48,620 nucleotides of DNA, from contig BJHT01000016.1 in NCBI GenBank assembly GCA_014193395.1, positions 1-48,620 on the forward strand, read 5' to 3'. Origin of the DNA: Verrucomicrobiota bacterium. GTDB lineage: Bacteria; Verrucomicrobiota; Verrucomicrobiia; Limisphaerales; BJHT01. Of this stretch, positions 1 through 9,761 are shown in pieces. The first letter of the stretch is position 1. Each line of letters opens with the position of its first letter. The translations under genes were made by a program, and so were the position numbers. Under the pieces are notes generated by a model that saw nothing but the letters and a program-made list of their open reading frames with translations, was not told where the DNA came from and ran no database searches.

Positions 1-2
1 TG

Positions 3-104
3 GCGCTGCGCTGCCTCCACGCCAGCCGCCGACTCGCGGCGTTCTGGAAAGAACGCCTCAATGCTCACAGCGCCCGCAACGACTGCCTGGCCCTCGCGGC
101 GTGA
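3..104 (+). CDS. C-terminal end of an unidentified protein (5' truncated by window edge)
   Basis: An open frame runs from the window edge to TGA at 102-104 and encodes 33 residues of ordinary composition ending in LALAA. The other two forward frames look less protein-like. It lies 83 bp upstream of moxR on the same strand. The fragment is too short to assign a family. It could also be a chance open frame in GC-rich DNA. Confidence 0.3.
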   Translation, partial: ALRCLHASRRLAAFWKERLNAHSARNDCLALAA

Positions 105-187
105 CTGAAGAATTCTGTCATGCGCCCCAATTGGTTTTGTCGAAGACGCTCGACTTGACAACCTGACATACTCAACCTCCCTCCCGC

Positions 188-1195
<1,008 letters not shown>

Positions 1196-1221
1196 GCGCC
1201 TGTATGGAGAATCCTACTTGG

Positions 1222-1575
1222 GCGGAACCGGGGTGGCGACGGCCCGTCGCCACAGGCTTGGAAAGGAAGAGCGGTTCCAGAATGGAGAATCAGGGGGCGT
1301 TGCAGGCTAGCGGCGCGTGCGGGGTTTCGCGTGCAAACGCGCGCGGTTTCAAGCATGAGGCGACAAGCTGTCGCCTCCCCGGACGCACGGGTGCTTGCGC
1401 GGAACCGGGGTGGCGACGGCCCGTCGCCACAGGCTTGGAGCGGACGAGTGGTTCCAAATTGGAGCACCAGTGGGCGTTGCTGGTCAGCGGCGGGTGCGGG
1501 GTTTCGCGTGCGATGCCGCGGGGTTTCGAGCTTGAGGCGACAAGCTGTCGCCTCCCCTGGGGCGTGTCCCTCCGT
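1222..1575 (+). repeat. Two diverged ~177-bp tandem units with GGCGAC/GTCGCC palindromes
   Basis: The spacer between moxR and the DUF58 gene consists of two degenerate copies offset by 177 bp (first copy from 1222, second from 1399). Each copy carries two palindromes. One has arms GTGGCGACGG/CCGTCGCCAC (1233-1253 and 1410-1430). The other has arms AGGCGACA/TGTCGCCT (1358-1376 and 1535-1553). Best-conserved blocks are the palindromes, the CAGGCTTGGA that follows the first, and GGGGTTTCGCGTGC. No convincing gene is present. Related palindromes occur at 38177-38230. Confidence 0.85.
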
Positions 1576-1580
1576 TTCGC

Positions 1581-2492
1581 ATGACTGGCACGTCCCCCAC
1601 GCGTTTTCTTGATCCGCAGATTCTGCGGTCGATTGCGCGCATTGAGCTGAAGGCGCGCCTGCTCGTCGAGGGCCTCTACGCATCGCGGCATCGCTGCCCG
1701 TTTTACGGCTACAGCGTCGAGTTCGTGGATCATCGCGAATACGCCCCCGGCGACGAGCCGCGCACCATCGACTGGAAAATGCTCGGCCGCACCGAGAAGT
1801 ACTACGTCAAGCGCTTCGAGATGGAGTCGAACATGAACGTGGTCTGCCTCGTGGACGCCAGCGGTTCCATGGGCTACCAGCCGCTCGATCCCGAGCGGAT
1901 GACCAAGTTCGATTACGCCCGCTATTTCGGCGCGGCGCTGTGCTACCTCGCGCGCAAGCAGCAGGATGCGCCGGGCATGGTGCTCTTCGACGAGGGCATC
2001 CGCGAATTCATCCCGGCGCGCCAGGGTCAGCGGCATCTCTTCACCATCCTCGCGCGGCTCGAACAGGCACAGGCCGCCCGCGAAACGCGCCTCGGCGACG
2101 CGCTGAAACAAATCGCCGAGCGCCTCACACGGCGCGGCATCATCGTGGTGATCAGCGATTGCTACGGCGAACCCGAGGCCGTGCTCGACGGTCTGCGGCA
2201 CCTGCGCGCGCGCGGGCACGAGGTCATCAATTTCCAACTCATGGACAAGGATGAAGTCGAGTTCCCGTTCAAGGCGCTCGCCAGCTTCCGCGATCTCGAG
2301 ACCGGCCGGCAGGTCGTGACCGATCCGCTGCGCCAGCGCGCGGTTTATCTCGAACGCTTCGAGAAATTCCGCCATCGCATCGCCGAGGGCTGCGCGGCGG
2401 CGGGCATTGATCATCGCTTCGTCGATACCGGTATGCCGATTGAGGAATCGCTCCGCAATTATCTCCTCTACCGGCGGGAGCGCGCGCGATGA
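1581..2492 (+). CDS. DUF58 domain protein (vWA-like, MoxR partner)
   Basis: A 303-residue protein with the DUF58 core: the N-terminal segment around REYAPGDEPRTIDWKML (residues ~55-72), then a vWA-like fold with MIDAS motif D92-A-S-G-S and a second acidic strand end VVISD at about 190. DUF58 proteins are encoded beside MoxR ATPases throughout bacteria and are thought to be their vWA-type partners. No signal peptide or membrane span is evident, so it is probably cytoplasmic or peripheral. ATG 1581 directly follows the last repeat unit. The 3' end overlaps the next start by 4 bp (ATGA at 2489), implying translational coupling. Function beyond the MoxR link is not established. Confidence 0.92.
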   Translation: MTGTSPTRFLDPQILRSIARIELKARLLVEGLYASRHRCPFYGYSVEFVDHREYAPGDEPRTIDWKMLGRTEKYYVKRFEMESNMNVVCLVDASGSMGYQPLDPERMTKFDYARYFGAALCYLARKQQDAPGMVLFDEGIREFIPARQGQRHLFTILARLEQAQAARETRLGDALKQIAERLTRRGIIVVISDCYGEPEAVLDGLRHLRARGHEVINFQLMDKDEVEFPFKALASFRDLETGRQVVTDPLRQRAVYLERFEKFRHRIAEGCAAAGIDHRFVDTGMPIEESLRNYLLYRRERAR

Positions 2493-4831
2493 ACTTCCTG
2501 TTTCCAGCGATGCTCGCGGGCCTGGCGGCGCTGGCCGTGCCGGTCATCTTGCATCTCATCGCACGGCATCGCTTCTCGGTGCAGGAGCTGCCGACGATCC
2601 GGTTCCTCGACAAACAGGAGCGCACCAACGTCCTCGCGCCGAAGCTCGTCGATCCGTGGCAACTGCTCCTGCGCCTGCTCGTGCTCATCCTGCTCGTGCT
2701 CGCGATGGGCCGCTGGTTCGCCGGTTGGAAAACCGGCGCGCCCGCGCCGCGCAACGTCATCCTCGTCGTCGATACCTCGGCCAGCATGAGGATGGAACTC
2801 CCGCTCCCCGGCGGCGCGGGCAAGGCGAACCTCCTCGAGCACGCCCGCCGTCACGCGCGCACCGTCATCGCGGACCTCGGCCCCGGCAGCCGCTGCGGCC
2901 TGATCGCGGATCGCGCCGACGCGCCCGCTGATCTCGCGCCGACCACCGAGACCGCGGGCATCACGGCGGCGCTGGAAAAACTCGAAGCCATCGACGGCTC
3001 CGGTCGCGGCCTTGTGCGCGCCGTGGCGGATGCGTGCGATCAGTTGCGCGGCCGGCGCGAGGTGAAATCCCAGATCGTCGTGCTCACCGACCTGCGCGCG
3101 ACGGCCTTTCAAAACCGCGATCAACAGGCGCTCGAACGCATCGCCGCCGCGCAGCGTGATCTGGGCAAGGCGCTCGAGATTCTCTTCGTCGATCTCGTCG
3201 GCCAGGCGCCGGATAATTTCGGCATCGTCAGCGCCGAGATTCGCGGCGGCGACGCGAAGGTCGGCGAGGACGCGCATCTGCTCGCGACCGTGCTCAACAG
3301 CAGCGCCACCAATCGCACCGCCAAGCTGCGACTCTCGGTCTCGGGCCGCAAAGAACCGCTCCAGCGCGCCGTCAACGTGCCCGCCAATTCCCGCGCCGTG
3401 GTGGACCTGACCGCCCGCGCCAACCGCTCGATGCAGACCGTCGCGCAGGCCGAGTTGGAGGGCGACGCCTTCCCCGGCGACGACACGATGGCCGTGCCGC
3501 TGAACGTCCTCGACGCCCGCCGCGTGCTGATTGTCAACGGCGTGGAATCGCTCACCGACCCCGCGTCGGCCGCCGCGCGCGCGCAGGTGAGTCAACTCTC
3601 CGGCGACGCCGCGCGTCCGGCGGGCGCGGCGGCGGCGCGGGTGAGCGAGGAGAAGACCATTGATGGCGCGACGATCCTGCGCTTCGCCTTCAATCCCGGC
3701 CGCGAGATGGGCCTGCCCTACGGCACGGGCATTGACGCCACGCTCACCACGCCCGACGCACTGGCCGCGCAGCCGTTGAGCAAATACGAGTTCATCGTGC
3801 TCTACGATGTCACGAGCCTCAGCGAGCGCGCGATGGATGATCTTCGCACCTACGTCGAGCAGGGCCGCTCGCTGCTGATCTTCTGCTCGGAAACGGTGAA
3901 CGCGGTGAACTTCAACCGCACGCTTGCTTCCGGCGGCAAGGATCGTCCGCCGCTCGCGCCCGCGCAGGTGGGCAATGACAAGCCGTTCGATCAGGGCGTC
4001 GGCTTCCGGCTCGGCGGCGAGCTGCCGCTGCTGCTCGCGCCGTTCCGCGATCCGCTCAAGGGCGATCTCTCGGTGGTGCGTTTCCAGAAGTTGCGGGAAA
4101 TCCTCTCGCGCCAGGAACTCTCGACCGTGCTGCTCTCCGGCAGCGGCGGCGAACCGCTCGCGATCGAAATGCCGCTGGGCCGCGGGCGCGTGGTGCTCGC
4201 CACGTTCGGCCTCGAACTCGCGCGCGGCAACCTGGCCCGCACGCGCGTGTTTCCGTCGTTGCTCTGGCGGCTCACGGATTATCTTACCGGCCGTTTGCGC
4301 CAGCGCCCGGCTGACCGGCTCGTCGCGCTGCGGCCCGCCGTGCTGGAAGTTTCCGAGCCGTCATTCGCGCTCGTGCAGGAACTCGATCTGACGCCCGTCG
4401 CCGTGCCCGTCGCCGCCGATGCCGCGCCCGCGCCGCCCGCGCCGAAACTGCCGCCGTCGCAGCGCCTGAAAGTCGGCAGCGACGCGACGGTGCTCGTGCC
4501 CGCGCTGCCAGCGGGACGTTATCAATTGCACAAACCGCGCGGCCCCGGCGAGACCGGGCCGATCTTGGGCTACTCGCGTTTTGTCACGGTTCACGCCGAC
4601 CCGGCGGAGAGCGACTGGACGCCGCTGGACGCGGCGGAAGTGCCAAAGGTGTTCGGCAGCGCGGCGCGCGTGACGGGTGCGGATGGGCTGTCGAAACTCG
4701 CGCCGACCGGCGGCGAGCTGACCCGCGCGCTCATCATTGCGCTGCTGCTGTTTTATCTGATCGAGGCGGTCGCGGGCTGGATCGCGAGCGTGCGCAAGGA
4801 ACGGCGGCGGACCGAGGAGGTGGCCGCGTGA
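2489..4831 (+). CDS. BatA-like membrane protein with vWA domain
   Basis: 780 residues. The N-terminus (MNFLFPAMLAGLAALAVPV) is the BatA N-terminal module: a first membrane span, a short RHRF-type loop, then a second span at about 57-77. A vWA domain follows with MIDAS D95-T-S-A-S. A long periplasmic, Ig-like/beta-rich part comes next, then a receiver-like segment containing YEFIVLYDV and LRTYVEQGRSLLIFCSE. A C-terminal span lies near 742-762 and ends in a basic tail. It overlaps its neighbours by ATGA at both ends. Aerotolerance-operon (Bat) and related MoxR operons encode such proteins. The likely role is an inner-membrane, metal-dependent adhesion component acted on by MoxR. The paralogue at 9762 shares this architecture. 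Confidence 0.88.
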   Translation: MNFLFPAMLAGLAALAVPVILHLIARHRFSVQELPTIRFLDKQERTNVLAPKLVDPWQLLLRLLVLILLVLAMGRWFAGWKTGAPAPRNVILVVDTSASMRMELPLPGGAGKANLLEHARRHARTVIADLGPGSRCGLIADRADAPADLAPTTETAGITAALEKLEAIDGSGRGLVRAVADACDQLRGRREVKSQIVVLTDLRATAFQNRDQQALERIAAAQRDLGKALEILFVDLVGQAPDNFGIVSAEIRGGDAKVGEDAHLLATVLNSSATNRTAKLRLSVSGRKEPLQRAVNVPANSRAVVDLTARANRSMQTVAQAELEGDAFPGDDTMAVPLNVLDARRVLIVNGVESLTDPASAAARAQVSQLSGDAARPAGAAAARVSEEKTIDGATILRFAFNPGREMGLPYGTGIDATLTTPDALAAQPLSKYEFIVLYDVTSLSERAMDDLRTYVEQGRSLLIFCSETVNAVNFNRTLASGGKDRPPLAPAQVGNDKPFDQGVGFRLGGELPLLLAPFRDPLKGDLSVVRFQKLREILSRQELSTVLLSGSGGEPLAIEMPLGRGRVVLATFGLELARGNLARTRVFPSLLWRLTDYLTGRLRQRPADRLVALRPAVLEVSEPSFALVQELDLTPVAVPVAADAAPAPPAPKLPPSQRLKVGSDATVLVPALPAGRYQLHKPRGPGETGPILGYSRFVTVHADPAESDWTPLDAAEVPKVFGSAARVTGADGLSKLAPTGGELTRALIIALLLFYLIEAVAGWIASVRKERRRTEEVAA

Positions 4832-7089
4832 AACTGATCTACTGGCTGTTGGGAATGCCGGAGGCGGGCAGCATCGCGGGCGCGAGCGGCTGGCAGTTCC
4901 GCGCCGTGTCGCCGCTCGGCGACGGCTGGATCGCGCTGATCGTCATCGGCGGTTTGCTGGCGGCGGCGCTGAATTTTCTCCCGCACACCGTCGCGCCGTG
5001 GCGCACGCGCATCGCGCTGGCGCTGATCCGGCTGGCGGGCTTCGGCTTGCTGCTGGTGCTGGCGTTGCAACTCGAGGCGAACCTGCTCGTGACGCGGCGC
5101 GAGAAGCCCGTCGTCGCCGTGCTCACCGACGCGTCGGGCAGCATGGGGCTGGCGGATGTGGATGGGAAAACGCGGCTCGCGGCGGCGCGAGAGTTTGAGC
5201 AGCACCGCCTGAGCAAACTGGAGGAACGGGCGCGCGTGGTGCGGTTTGATTTCGATTGGGAACTGCGCGCCGCTGGTGCCGCGGGCGATCCAGCGGGCTT
5301 GACGCGGCTCACGCACGCGATTGCGGACGCGGCGCGGCGTGAGGGGGATCTGCGCGCGCTGGTGGTGCTGACCGATGGCAATGACACGGGCGGCGACCGC
5401 GGCCAGTTGCTCGCGCCGATGCTGGCGGCGCGGCGGTTGCCGGTGTTTCCGGTCGTGTTCGGCACGACGACGGCGAAGGGCGTGGCGCGCGTGCAACTGG
5501 CCGGCGGCGGTGGATTCGTCCGGCTCGGCGACGAGCTGCGGCTCAACGCGACGCTGTCCACGACGGACATTCCCGAGCAGACGATTGCGGTGCGGTTGTA
5601 TGAAGTCGGCCGCAAGGAGGCGCTCGCGGCGCGCGAAAATCTGCGCGTCGGCAGCGGGCCGGTCGCGGTGGCGTTTGCGATCCGGCCCGAGAAGGCGGGG
5701 CGGCGGACGTATCGCATCGTGGCCGAGGGGATCAAGGGCGCGATCAGCCAGCAGACGTTGATGGCCGAGCGCGAGGTGGATGTGATCGATGCGCGGATCA
5801 AGGTGCTCTACGTCGATATTCCGCGCGACGAACGGAAGATTCTCGCGCACTGGCTGGCGCGCGATCCGGTGATCGATCTGGCGACGCTGACGTTGCTGCC
5901 CAAGGGCGGCTGGTACGCGCAGGGCAACGTGCTGCACAAAAATGTCGGCGAGGGTTTGCCGAACGATGAGGCCGAGCTGTTCCGCTACGATGTGGTGATT
6001 CTCGGCGACATCCCGCGCGCTTATTTTCGCGAGGGCGGCGATCTGGCGGAGACGAAATTGCAGCGGCTCGTCGAGTTCGTCGGGCGGCGCGGCGGCGGGC
6101 TGGTGACGCTCGGCGGGCGCAGTGTTTATGCGGCGGGGCTGTATCAGGATTCGGCGCTGGCGCGGGTGCTGCCGTTCGCGCTCGACGTGAAGGAGGACGC
6201 GCAGATTCCGAAGCCGTTCCGCCTGCGCGTGCTGCCCGCGGGCTTCAGTCACGCGGCGATGCAGCTCGAGGGCGATCCCGCGGCGAACCGCGAGGCGTGG
6301 CTCGATCTGCCGACGCTTGATGGCTCGAACCGTGTCGGCCCGGCGAAGGCGGGCGCGAGCCTGCTGGCGGTGCGCGACACCGAGAGCGGCCCGATCCCGA
6401 TGATCGCGGTGCAGAACGTCGGCAAGGGCCAGGTGATGTCGCTGGCGATGGACACGACGTGGCGCTGGGAAATGATGCGGCCGGCCGAGGGTGAGGATTA
6501 TTTCCGCAAGTTCTGGGGCAGCGCCGTGCGCGTGCTCGCGCCCGATCCGCGCGTTGCGCCGCAGCAGCCGCAGATCGTCAAGTATCAGTCGCATCCGGCG
6601 GTCGGGCAGAAGCTCACGCTGGCGACGCGGCTGGTGGACGACATTTTCAAACCCATCCAGGGCGCGGAACTGCTCGTGAAGGTCACGGCGCCGTCCGGCA
6701 AAATCACGGCGCTGTATCCGCGCGACGGACGCCAAAGCCCGGGGTTGTACGAATACGACGTGGTGCTCGATGAACCGGGCGCGTGGGAAATCAGCACGAC
6801 CTACGCCGACAAGACCGCGGTCGAGCGCATCGTGGCCGGCGGCACGCCCGAGGAACTGGACGATCCCCGCGCGCGGCCCGAGGTGATGGCGGAGTTTGCG
6901 GCGGCGACGGGCGGGCAATCGTTCACGCCGGACCAGGGCGATGCGTTGATCAATTCGCTGAACCTCGCGCCGAACCGCGTGACGCGGCCGGCGACGGTGG
7001 CGCTGTGGAATCTGCCGGCGACGATGGTGCTGCTGATATTGCTGGTGTGCGTGGACTGCTACCTGCGCAAACGGAGGGGCATGGCATGA
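4828..7089 (+). CDS. vWA and glutamine-amidotransferase-like membrane protein
   Basis: 753 residues with two N-terminal membrane spans (about 30-50 and 62-85), a vWA domain with MIDAS D101-A-S-G-S, beta-rich periplasmic repeats, and a class I GATase-like segment (VVILGDIPRAYF ... LVEFVGRRGGGLVTLGG). A late motif GKGQVMSLAMDTTWRW and a C-terminal span near 722-747 complete it. The GATase-like fold shows no catalytic cysteine nucleophile elbow, so it is probably a binding or structural domain. It overlaps the previous gene by ATGA at 4828 and the next by ATGA at 7086. The gene at 11744 is a paralogue with the same domain order. Biochemical role unknown. Confidence 0.87.
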   Translation: MKLIYWLLGMPEAGSIAGASGWQFRAVSPLGDGWIALIVIGGLLAAALNFLPHTVAPWRTRIALALIRLAGFGLLLVLALQLEANLLVTRREKPVVAVLTDASGSMGLADVDGKTRLAAAREFEQHRLSKLEERARVVRFDFDWELRAAGAAGDPAGLTRLTHAIADAARREGDLRALVVLTDGNDTGGDRGQLLAPMLAARRLPVFPVVFGTTTAKGVARVQLAGGGGFVRLGDELRLNATLSTTDIPEQTIAVRLYEVGRKEALAARENLRVGSGPVAVAFAIRPEKAGRRTYRIVAEGIKGAISQQTLMAEREVDVIDARIKVLYVDIPRDERKILAHWLARDPVIDLATLTLLPKGGWYAQGNVLHKNVGEGLPNDEAELFRYDVVILGDIPRAYFREGGDLAETKLQRLVEFVGRRGGGLVTLGGRSVYAAGLYQDSALARVLPFALDVKEDAQIPKPFRLRVLPAGFSHAAMQLEGDPAANREAWLDLPTLDGSNRVGPAKAGASLLAVRDTESGPIPMIAVQNVGKGQVMSLAMDTTWRWEMMRPAEGEDYFRKFWGSAVRVLAPDPRVAPQQPQIVKYQSHPAVGQKLTLATRLVDDIFKPIQGAELLVKVTAPSGKITALYPRDGRQSPGLYEYDVVLDEPGAWEISTTYADKTAVERIVAGGTPEELDDPRARPEVMAEFAAATGGQSFTPDQGDALINSLNLAPNRVTRPATVALWNLPATMVLLILLVCVDCYLRKRRGMA

Positions 7090-8900
7090 GCGACGTGCGC
7101 GAATTGCGGGAGAGCATCGTGGCGGGCGTGCGGCGGTTCGGCGCGTTCCGCAAGCGGTGGATCATGCTCGAGGGCGGCGCGCGGTTCGTCGTGGGCTTCC
7201 TCGGCGCGCTGCTCGTGTGGTTCCTGCTCGACTGGGCGATCAAGCTGCCGATGTGGCCGCTGGTGCTGCTGTTCGCGGCAATTCTCGTGGCGGGCGTGGT
7301 GCTGCTGATCCGCTTTGTCATGCTGCCGTTGTTCCGTCGTATCGAAACGGAGCGCGAGGCGCTGTTGCTGGAAAAACTGCACGGCCGGCTCGACAACCAG
7401 ATCATCGGCTCGCTGCAACTCGGCGAGGAACTGGCGAAGGCGGAGAGTCCGGCGACGCTCGGCTATTCCACCAATCTGGTGCGCGAACTCGTGCAGCGGA
7501 CGGCGCGCACGGTGGGCGATCTCCAGCCGGCGGAGCTGCTGGATTTGCGGCTGGCCGAGCGGTTGCTCGGCGGCGCGGGCGGGCTGGTGGCGGTGGTTTT
7601 GCTTTTGCTCATCGCCGCGCCGGGCGTGGTGCAGCAGCGCGTGGATCGCTTGCGCGATGCGTATGCGGGCGTGCTGGACACGCTGTTTCCCGTCGAGCTG
7701 AAGGTCGCGCCGGGGGATGTCGCGGTGCTGCGCGGGTCGCCGGTGAAGCTGAGCGTGCAGGTCGTGGGCGCGCGGCGGCGACAGGTCGAGTTGGTGCGCG
7801 TGGATGACAAGAGCAAGGCGGTGACGACCGAGACGCTCGCGCTGGCGGGGCAGGCGGCGCAGTTCGATGTGGCGGCGGCGGAGAAAAGTTTCAGCTACCA
7901 GTTTCGCTACGGGAACCGCATCTCGAAACCGCACTCGGTGCGCGTGGGCGACCGGCCCGAGTTGAGCGCGATGCACTACGAGCTGGCGTATCCGGCTTAC
8001 ACGGGCGTGCCGGCGCGGACGATCGTGGGTTTTGTGCCGCGCTTGCAGGCGCTGTCGGCGACGGCGGTGCAGGTGAGCCTGGCGGTGGACAAGGCGGAGC
8101 TGCACCCGACGCTGTCGCATGTGCGCTGGCAGGATGGCTCGCGGCAGCCGCTGAATGTGAGCGGACGGTTCGCGACGTTTTCGTTCAGCATCGACCGGCC
8201 GGAGCGCGCGACGATTTTTCTCGCGAGCACGCTGGGGCCGGGCTTCGAGATGAAGGAGCCGGTGAGCTTCGAGGTGCTCGTCGATCGCGACCAGGCACCG
8301 AAGGTGGAGATTCTGCTGCGCAACCGGACGCTCACGATGTTCGCCGACGCGGCGGCGGGCTTCGGGCTGAACTACGTGGCCGAGGATGATTTCGGCGTGG
8401 CGGAGGTGGGCCTCGAATATCGCATCGACACGGTGGACGCGTTGCTCGGGCGGTCGCCGCGCAACGGGACGATGTCGCGCCTGATCGAGCCGGCGCGCGA
8501 CCGGGTGAAGGGGAGCTTCACCGAGATTTTCAAGAGCCTCTCGCCGCCGTTGGAGCCGGGCGACCGCATCACGCTCACGGTGACGGCGAAGGACAACAAC
8601 ACCGAGTCGGGTCCGAGCCTGGGCCGCAGCGCGCCGGTGCAGATTGTCATCGTGCGGCCGGATCTGGCGGGGTTTCAGGAGCAGCAGTTCGGCTTCGGCG
8701 CGGAATCGGCGCTGGGCGGACTGAAGAAGGTGAAACGCGCGACCAACCTGCTGGTCGATCCCGAGAAGAGCATCCGCAAGGAAGCGGCCATCAAGGTCGA
8801 GCGGCAGGAACTGAAAGCGCGCGCCGGGCAGGAAGGCTTCCCCAGCGGCGCAGAGGAATCGATCGGCGACTACTTCCGCCTGCTGTCAGGGGAGAAGTGA
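7086..8900 (+). CDS. DUF4175-like membrane protein
   Basis: 604 residues starting at the ATG that overlaps the preceding stop (ATGA). Upstream in-frame codons lie inside the previous gene, so this start is preferred. Two hydrophobic helices lie at about 30-78, a third near 168-188 (LVAVVLLLLIAAPGVV), followed by a long beta-rich extracytoplasmic part with a late charged helix (KKVKRATNLLVDPEKSIRKE). Layout and position in a MoxR-DUF58-BatA-vWA operon match DUF4175 proteins, although other family members often carry a longer coiled C-terminus. No enzymatic motif is visible. It probably belongs to the same envelope assembly. Family name inferred from layout and context rather than a diagnostic motif. 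Confidence 0.72.
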   Translation: MSDVRELRESIVAGVRRFGAFRKRWIMLEGGARFVVGFLGALLVWFLLDWAIKLPMWPLVLLFAAILVAGVVLLIRFVMLPLFRRIETEREALLLEKLHGRLDNQIIGSLQLGEELAKAESPATLGYSTNLVRELVQRTARTVGDLQPAELLDLRLAERLLGGAGGLVAVVLLLLIAAPGVVQQRVDRLRDAYAGVLDTLFPVELKVAPGDVAVLRGSPVKLSVQVVGARRRQVELVRVDDKSKAVTTETLALAGQAAQFDVAAAEKSFSYQFRYGNRISKPHSVRVGDRPELSAMHYELAYPAYTGVPARTIVGFVPRLQALSATAVQVSLAVDKAELHPTLSHVRWQDGSRQPLNVSGRFATFSFSIDRPERATIFLASTLGPGFEMKEPVSFEVLVDRDQAPKVEILLRNRTLTMFADAAAGFGLNYVAEDDFGVAEVGLEYRIDTVDALLGRSPRNGTMSRLIEPARDRVKGSFTEIFKSLSPPLEPGDRITLTVTAKDNNTESGPSLGRSAPVQIVIVRPDLAGFQEQQFGFGAESALGGLKKVKRATNLLVDPEKSIRKEAAIKVERQELKARAGQEGFPSGAEESIGDYFRLLSGEK

Positions 8901-9129
8901 GATGGGGCGGGCGGTTTGACCACGGATGGACACGGATGGGAAAGGGGATTCTGCATCATGCTTGTTCCCCGAGCGCCGCGGGCACCTCGGCGTCAGCGCC
9001 AACGGGGTCAGGCCTGTCCCGGTCTCGACCCCGTCGTCTGCTGGTCGAAGCCGAACGCTTTCGCGGCAACAGCGCCTGCGGTCGCGATCCTTCGGCGTGG
9101 AAGGCGGAAGCCGGAACTTGCCAACGTTT
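8901..9129. other. Gene-free gap inside the envelope operon
   Basis: No credible gene is seen. The stretch begins with a short direct-repeat phrase, ACCACGGATGGACACGGATG (8920-8939), followed by GC-rich sequence with no long stem. It leads into a YgiT-like remnant and a dispersed repeat element, so the 861-bp gap before the next operon gene appears to be accreted sequence. Confidence 0.5.
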
Positions 9130-9372
9130 ATGAATTGCCGCCCTTGCAGCGGCGAACTCCTTCTCTCGACCGCGCCCGTCCCTGCCGTCCGCGGCGGCAT
9201 CCACCTCACGCTCGAAGCCATTCCCGCCTGGGTCTGCGGCCAGTCCGGCGAACCGCTGATGGTCGAGCGTGCGGGGTCCCGCGCAGGTGCAATTCCGGCC
9301 GGGCTTTTTCCCCCCTCCTCCGCCGGACCGCCCCCCCGTTCAGCAACCCGGCCGGTTCATGAATGTCCCTGA
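9130..9372 (+). pseudogene. Degenerate YgiT-type zinc-finger (MqsA-like antitoxin) remnant
   Basis: An 80-codon frame begins MNCRPCSGEL and continues to a segment AWVCGQSGEPLMVE. This matches the YgiT/MqsA N-terminal zinc-finger pattern, CxxC near the N-terminus and CxxC-GE after a PAW turn. In the second pair the last cysteine is serine (CGQS), and the sequence then runs into low-complexity A/G/P/S residues around C-homopolymers at 9310-9340, as after a frameshift. The usual upstream DUF4258-type toxin gene is absent. I read it as a decayed antitoxin inside a repeat-rich gap; an intact but divergent small zinc protein is less likely. Confidence 0.45.
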
Positions 9373-9404
9373 ACGAGCTGGTGTGCGCGCGGCCTGCGAA
9401 TCGT

Positions 9405-9536
9405 GGTAGGGACGCATTGTGCGCGTCCGTAACTTTTCCCGGCCCGCGGCGCCCACCAGCAAACCGACGCCCTCGCGATTCTCCACGCATCCGGCCGGAA
9501 AAAGCTCAGGGCCGCGCGCGCAACGCGGCCCTGCCA
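9405..9536 (+). repeat. GGTAGGGACGC element, copy 1 (structured dispersed repeat)
   Basis: A ~130-bp element with a 5' hairpin (GGACGCA-TTG-TGCGCGTCC, 9410-9428), a central part containing CCACGC and CCGGCCGGAAAAAG, and a 3' hairpin with arms AGGGCCGCG/CGCGGCCCT (9508-9532). A second copy in the opposite orientation lies at 42447-42565. The ends and order are conserved while stem bases differ in a compensatory way. It sits between the YgiT-like remnant and the second BatA-like gene. Confidence 0.75.
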
Positions 9537-9761
9537 CGGTGCCCGCGACGCCCAAACTAAAAGCCGGTTGCTGTTGCGGAGGCGGGTCGGTAGCGTCCGG
9601 CAGTTTTTCAGCCACCGATTTATGAAGCTTTGCCTGGATGTTTCGCCTGCCGCGACGGTTTGCCCGCCGCGGTGGTTTTTCCGTCGCGTTCGCACGGCCC
9701 CGGCTTCGTCGTGTCGTTGAATGGCCGCGCTTCCTCACCGCGGTAATCGGCTCTGTCCGGC

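Noticed and set aside
152-187. TTGACA at 155-160 upstream of moxR as a sigma-70 promoter
   Set aside because: No -10-like hexamer lies at 16-18 bp; the following sequence is C-rich. It may be chance.
1196-1580. Small frames in the moxR-DUF58 gap as genes
   Set aside because: The gap is two repeat units; every open frame crosses the palindromes and gives Arg/Gly-rich products.
8926-9372. 148-codon frame starting at 8926 as a full gene
   Set aside because: Its first 68 residues are low complexity and unlike any protein; only the part from 9130 resembles a YgiT zinc finger.
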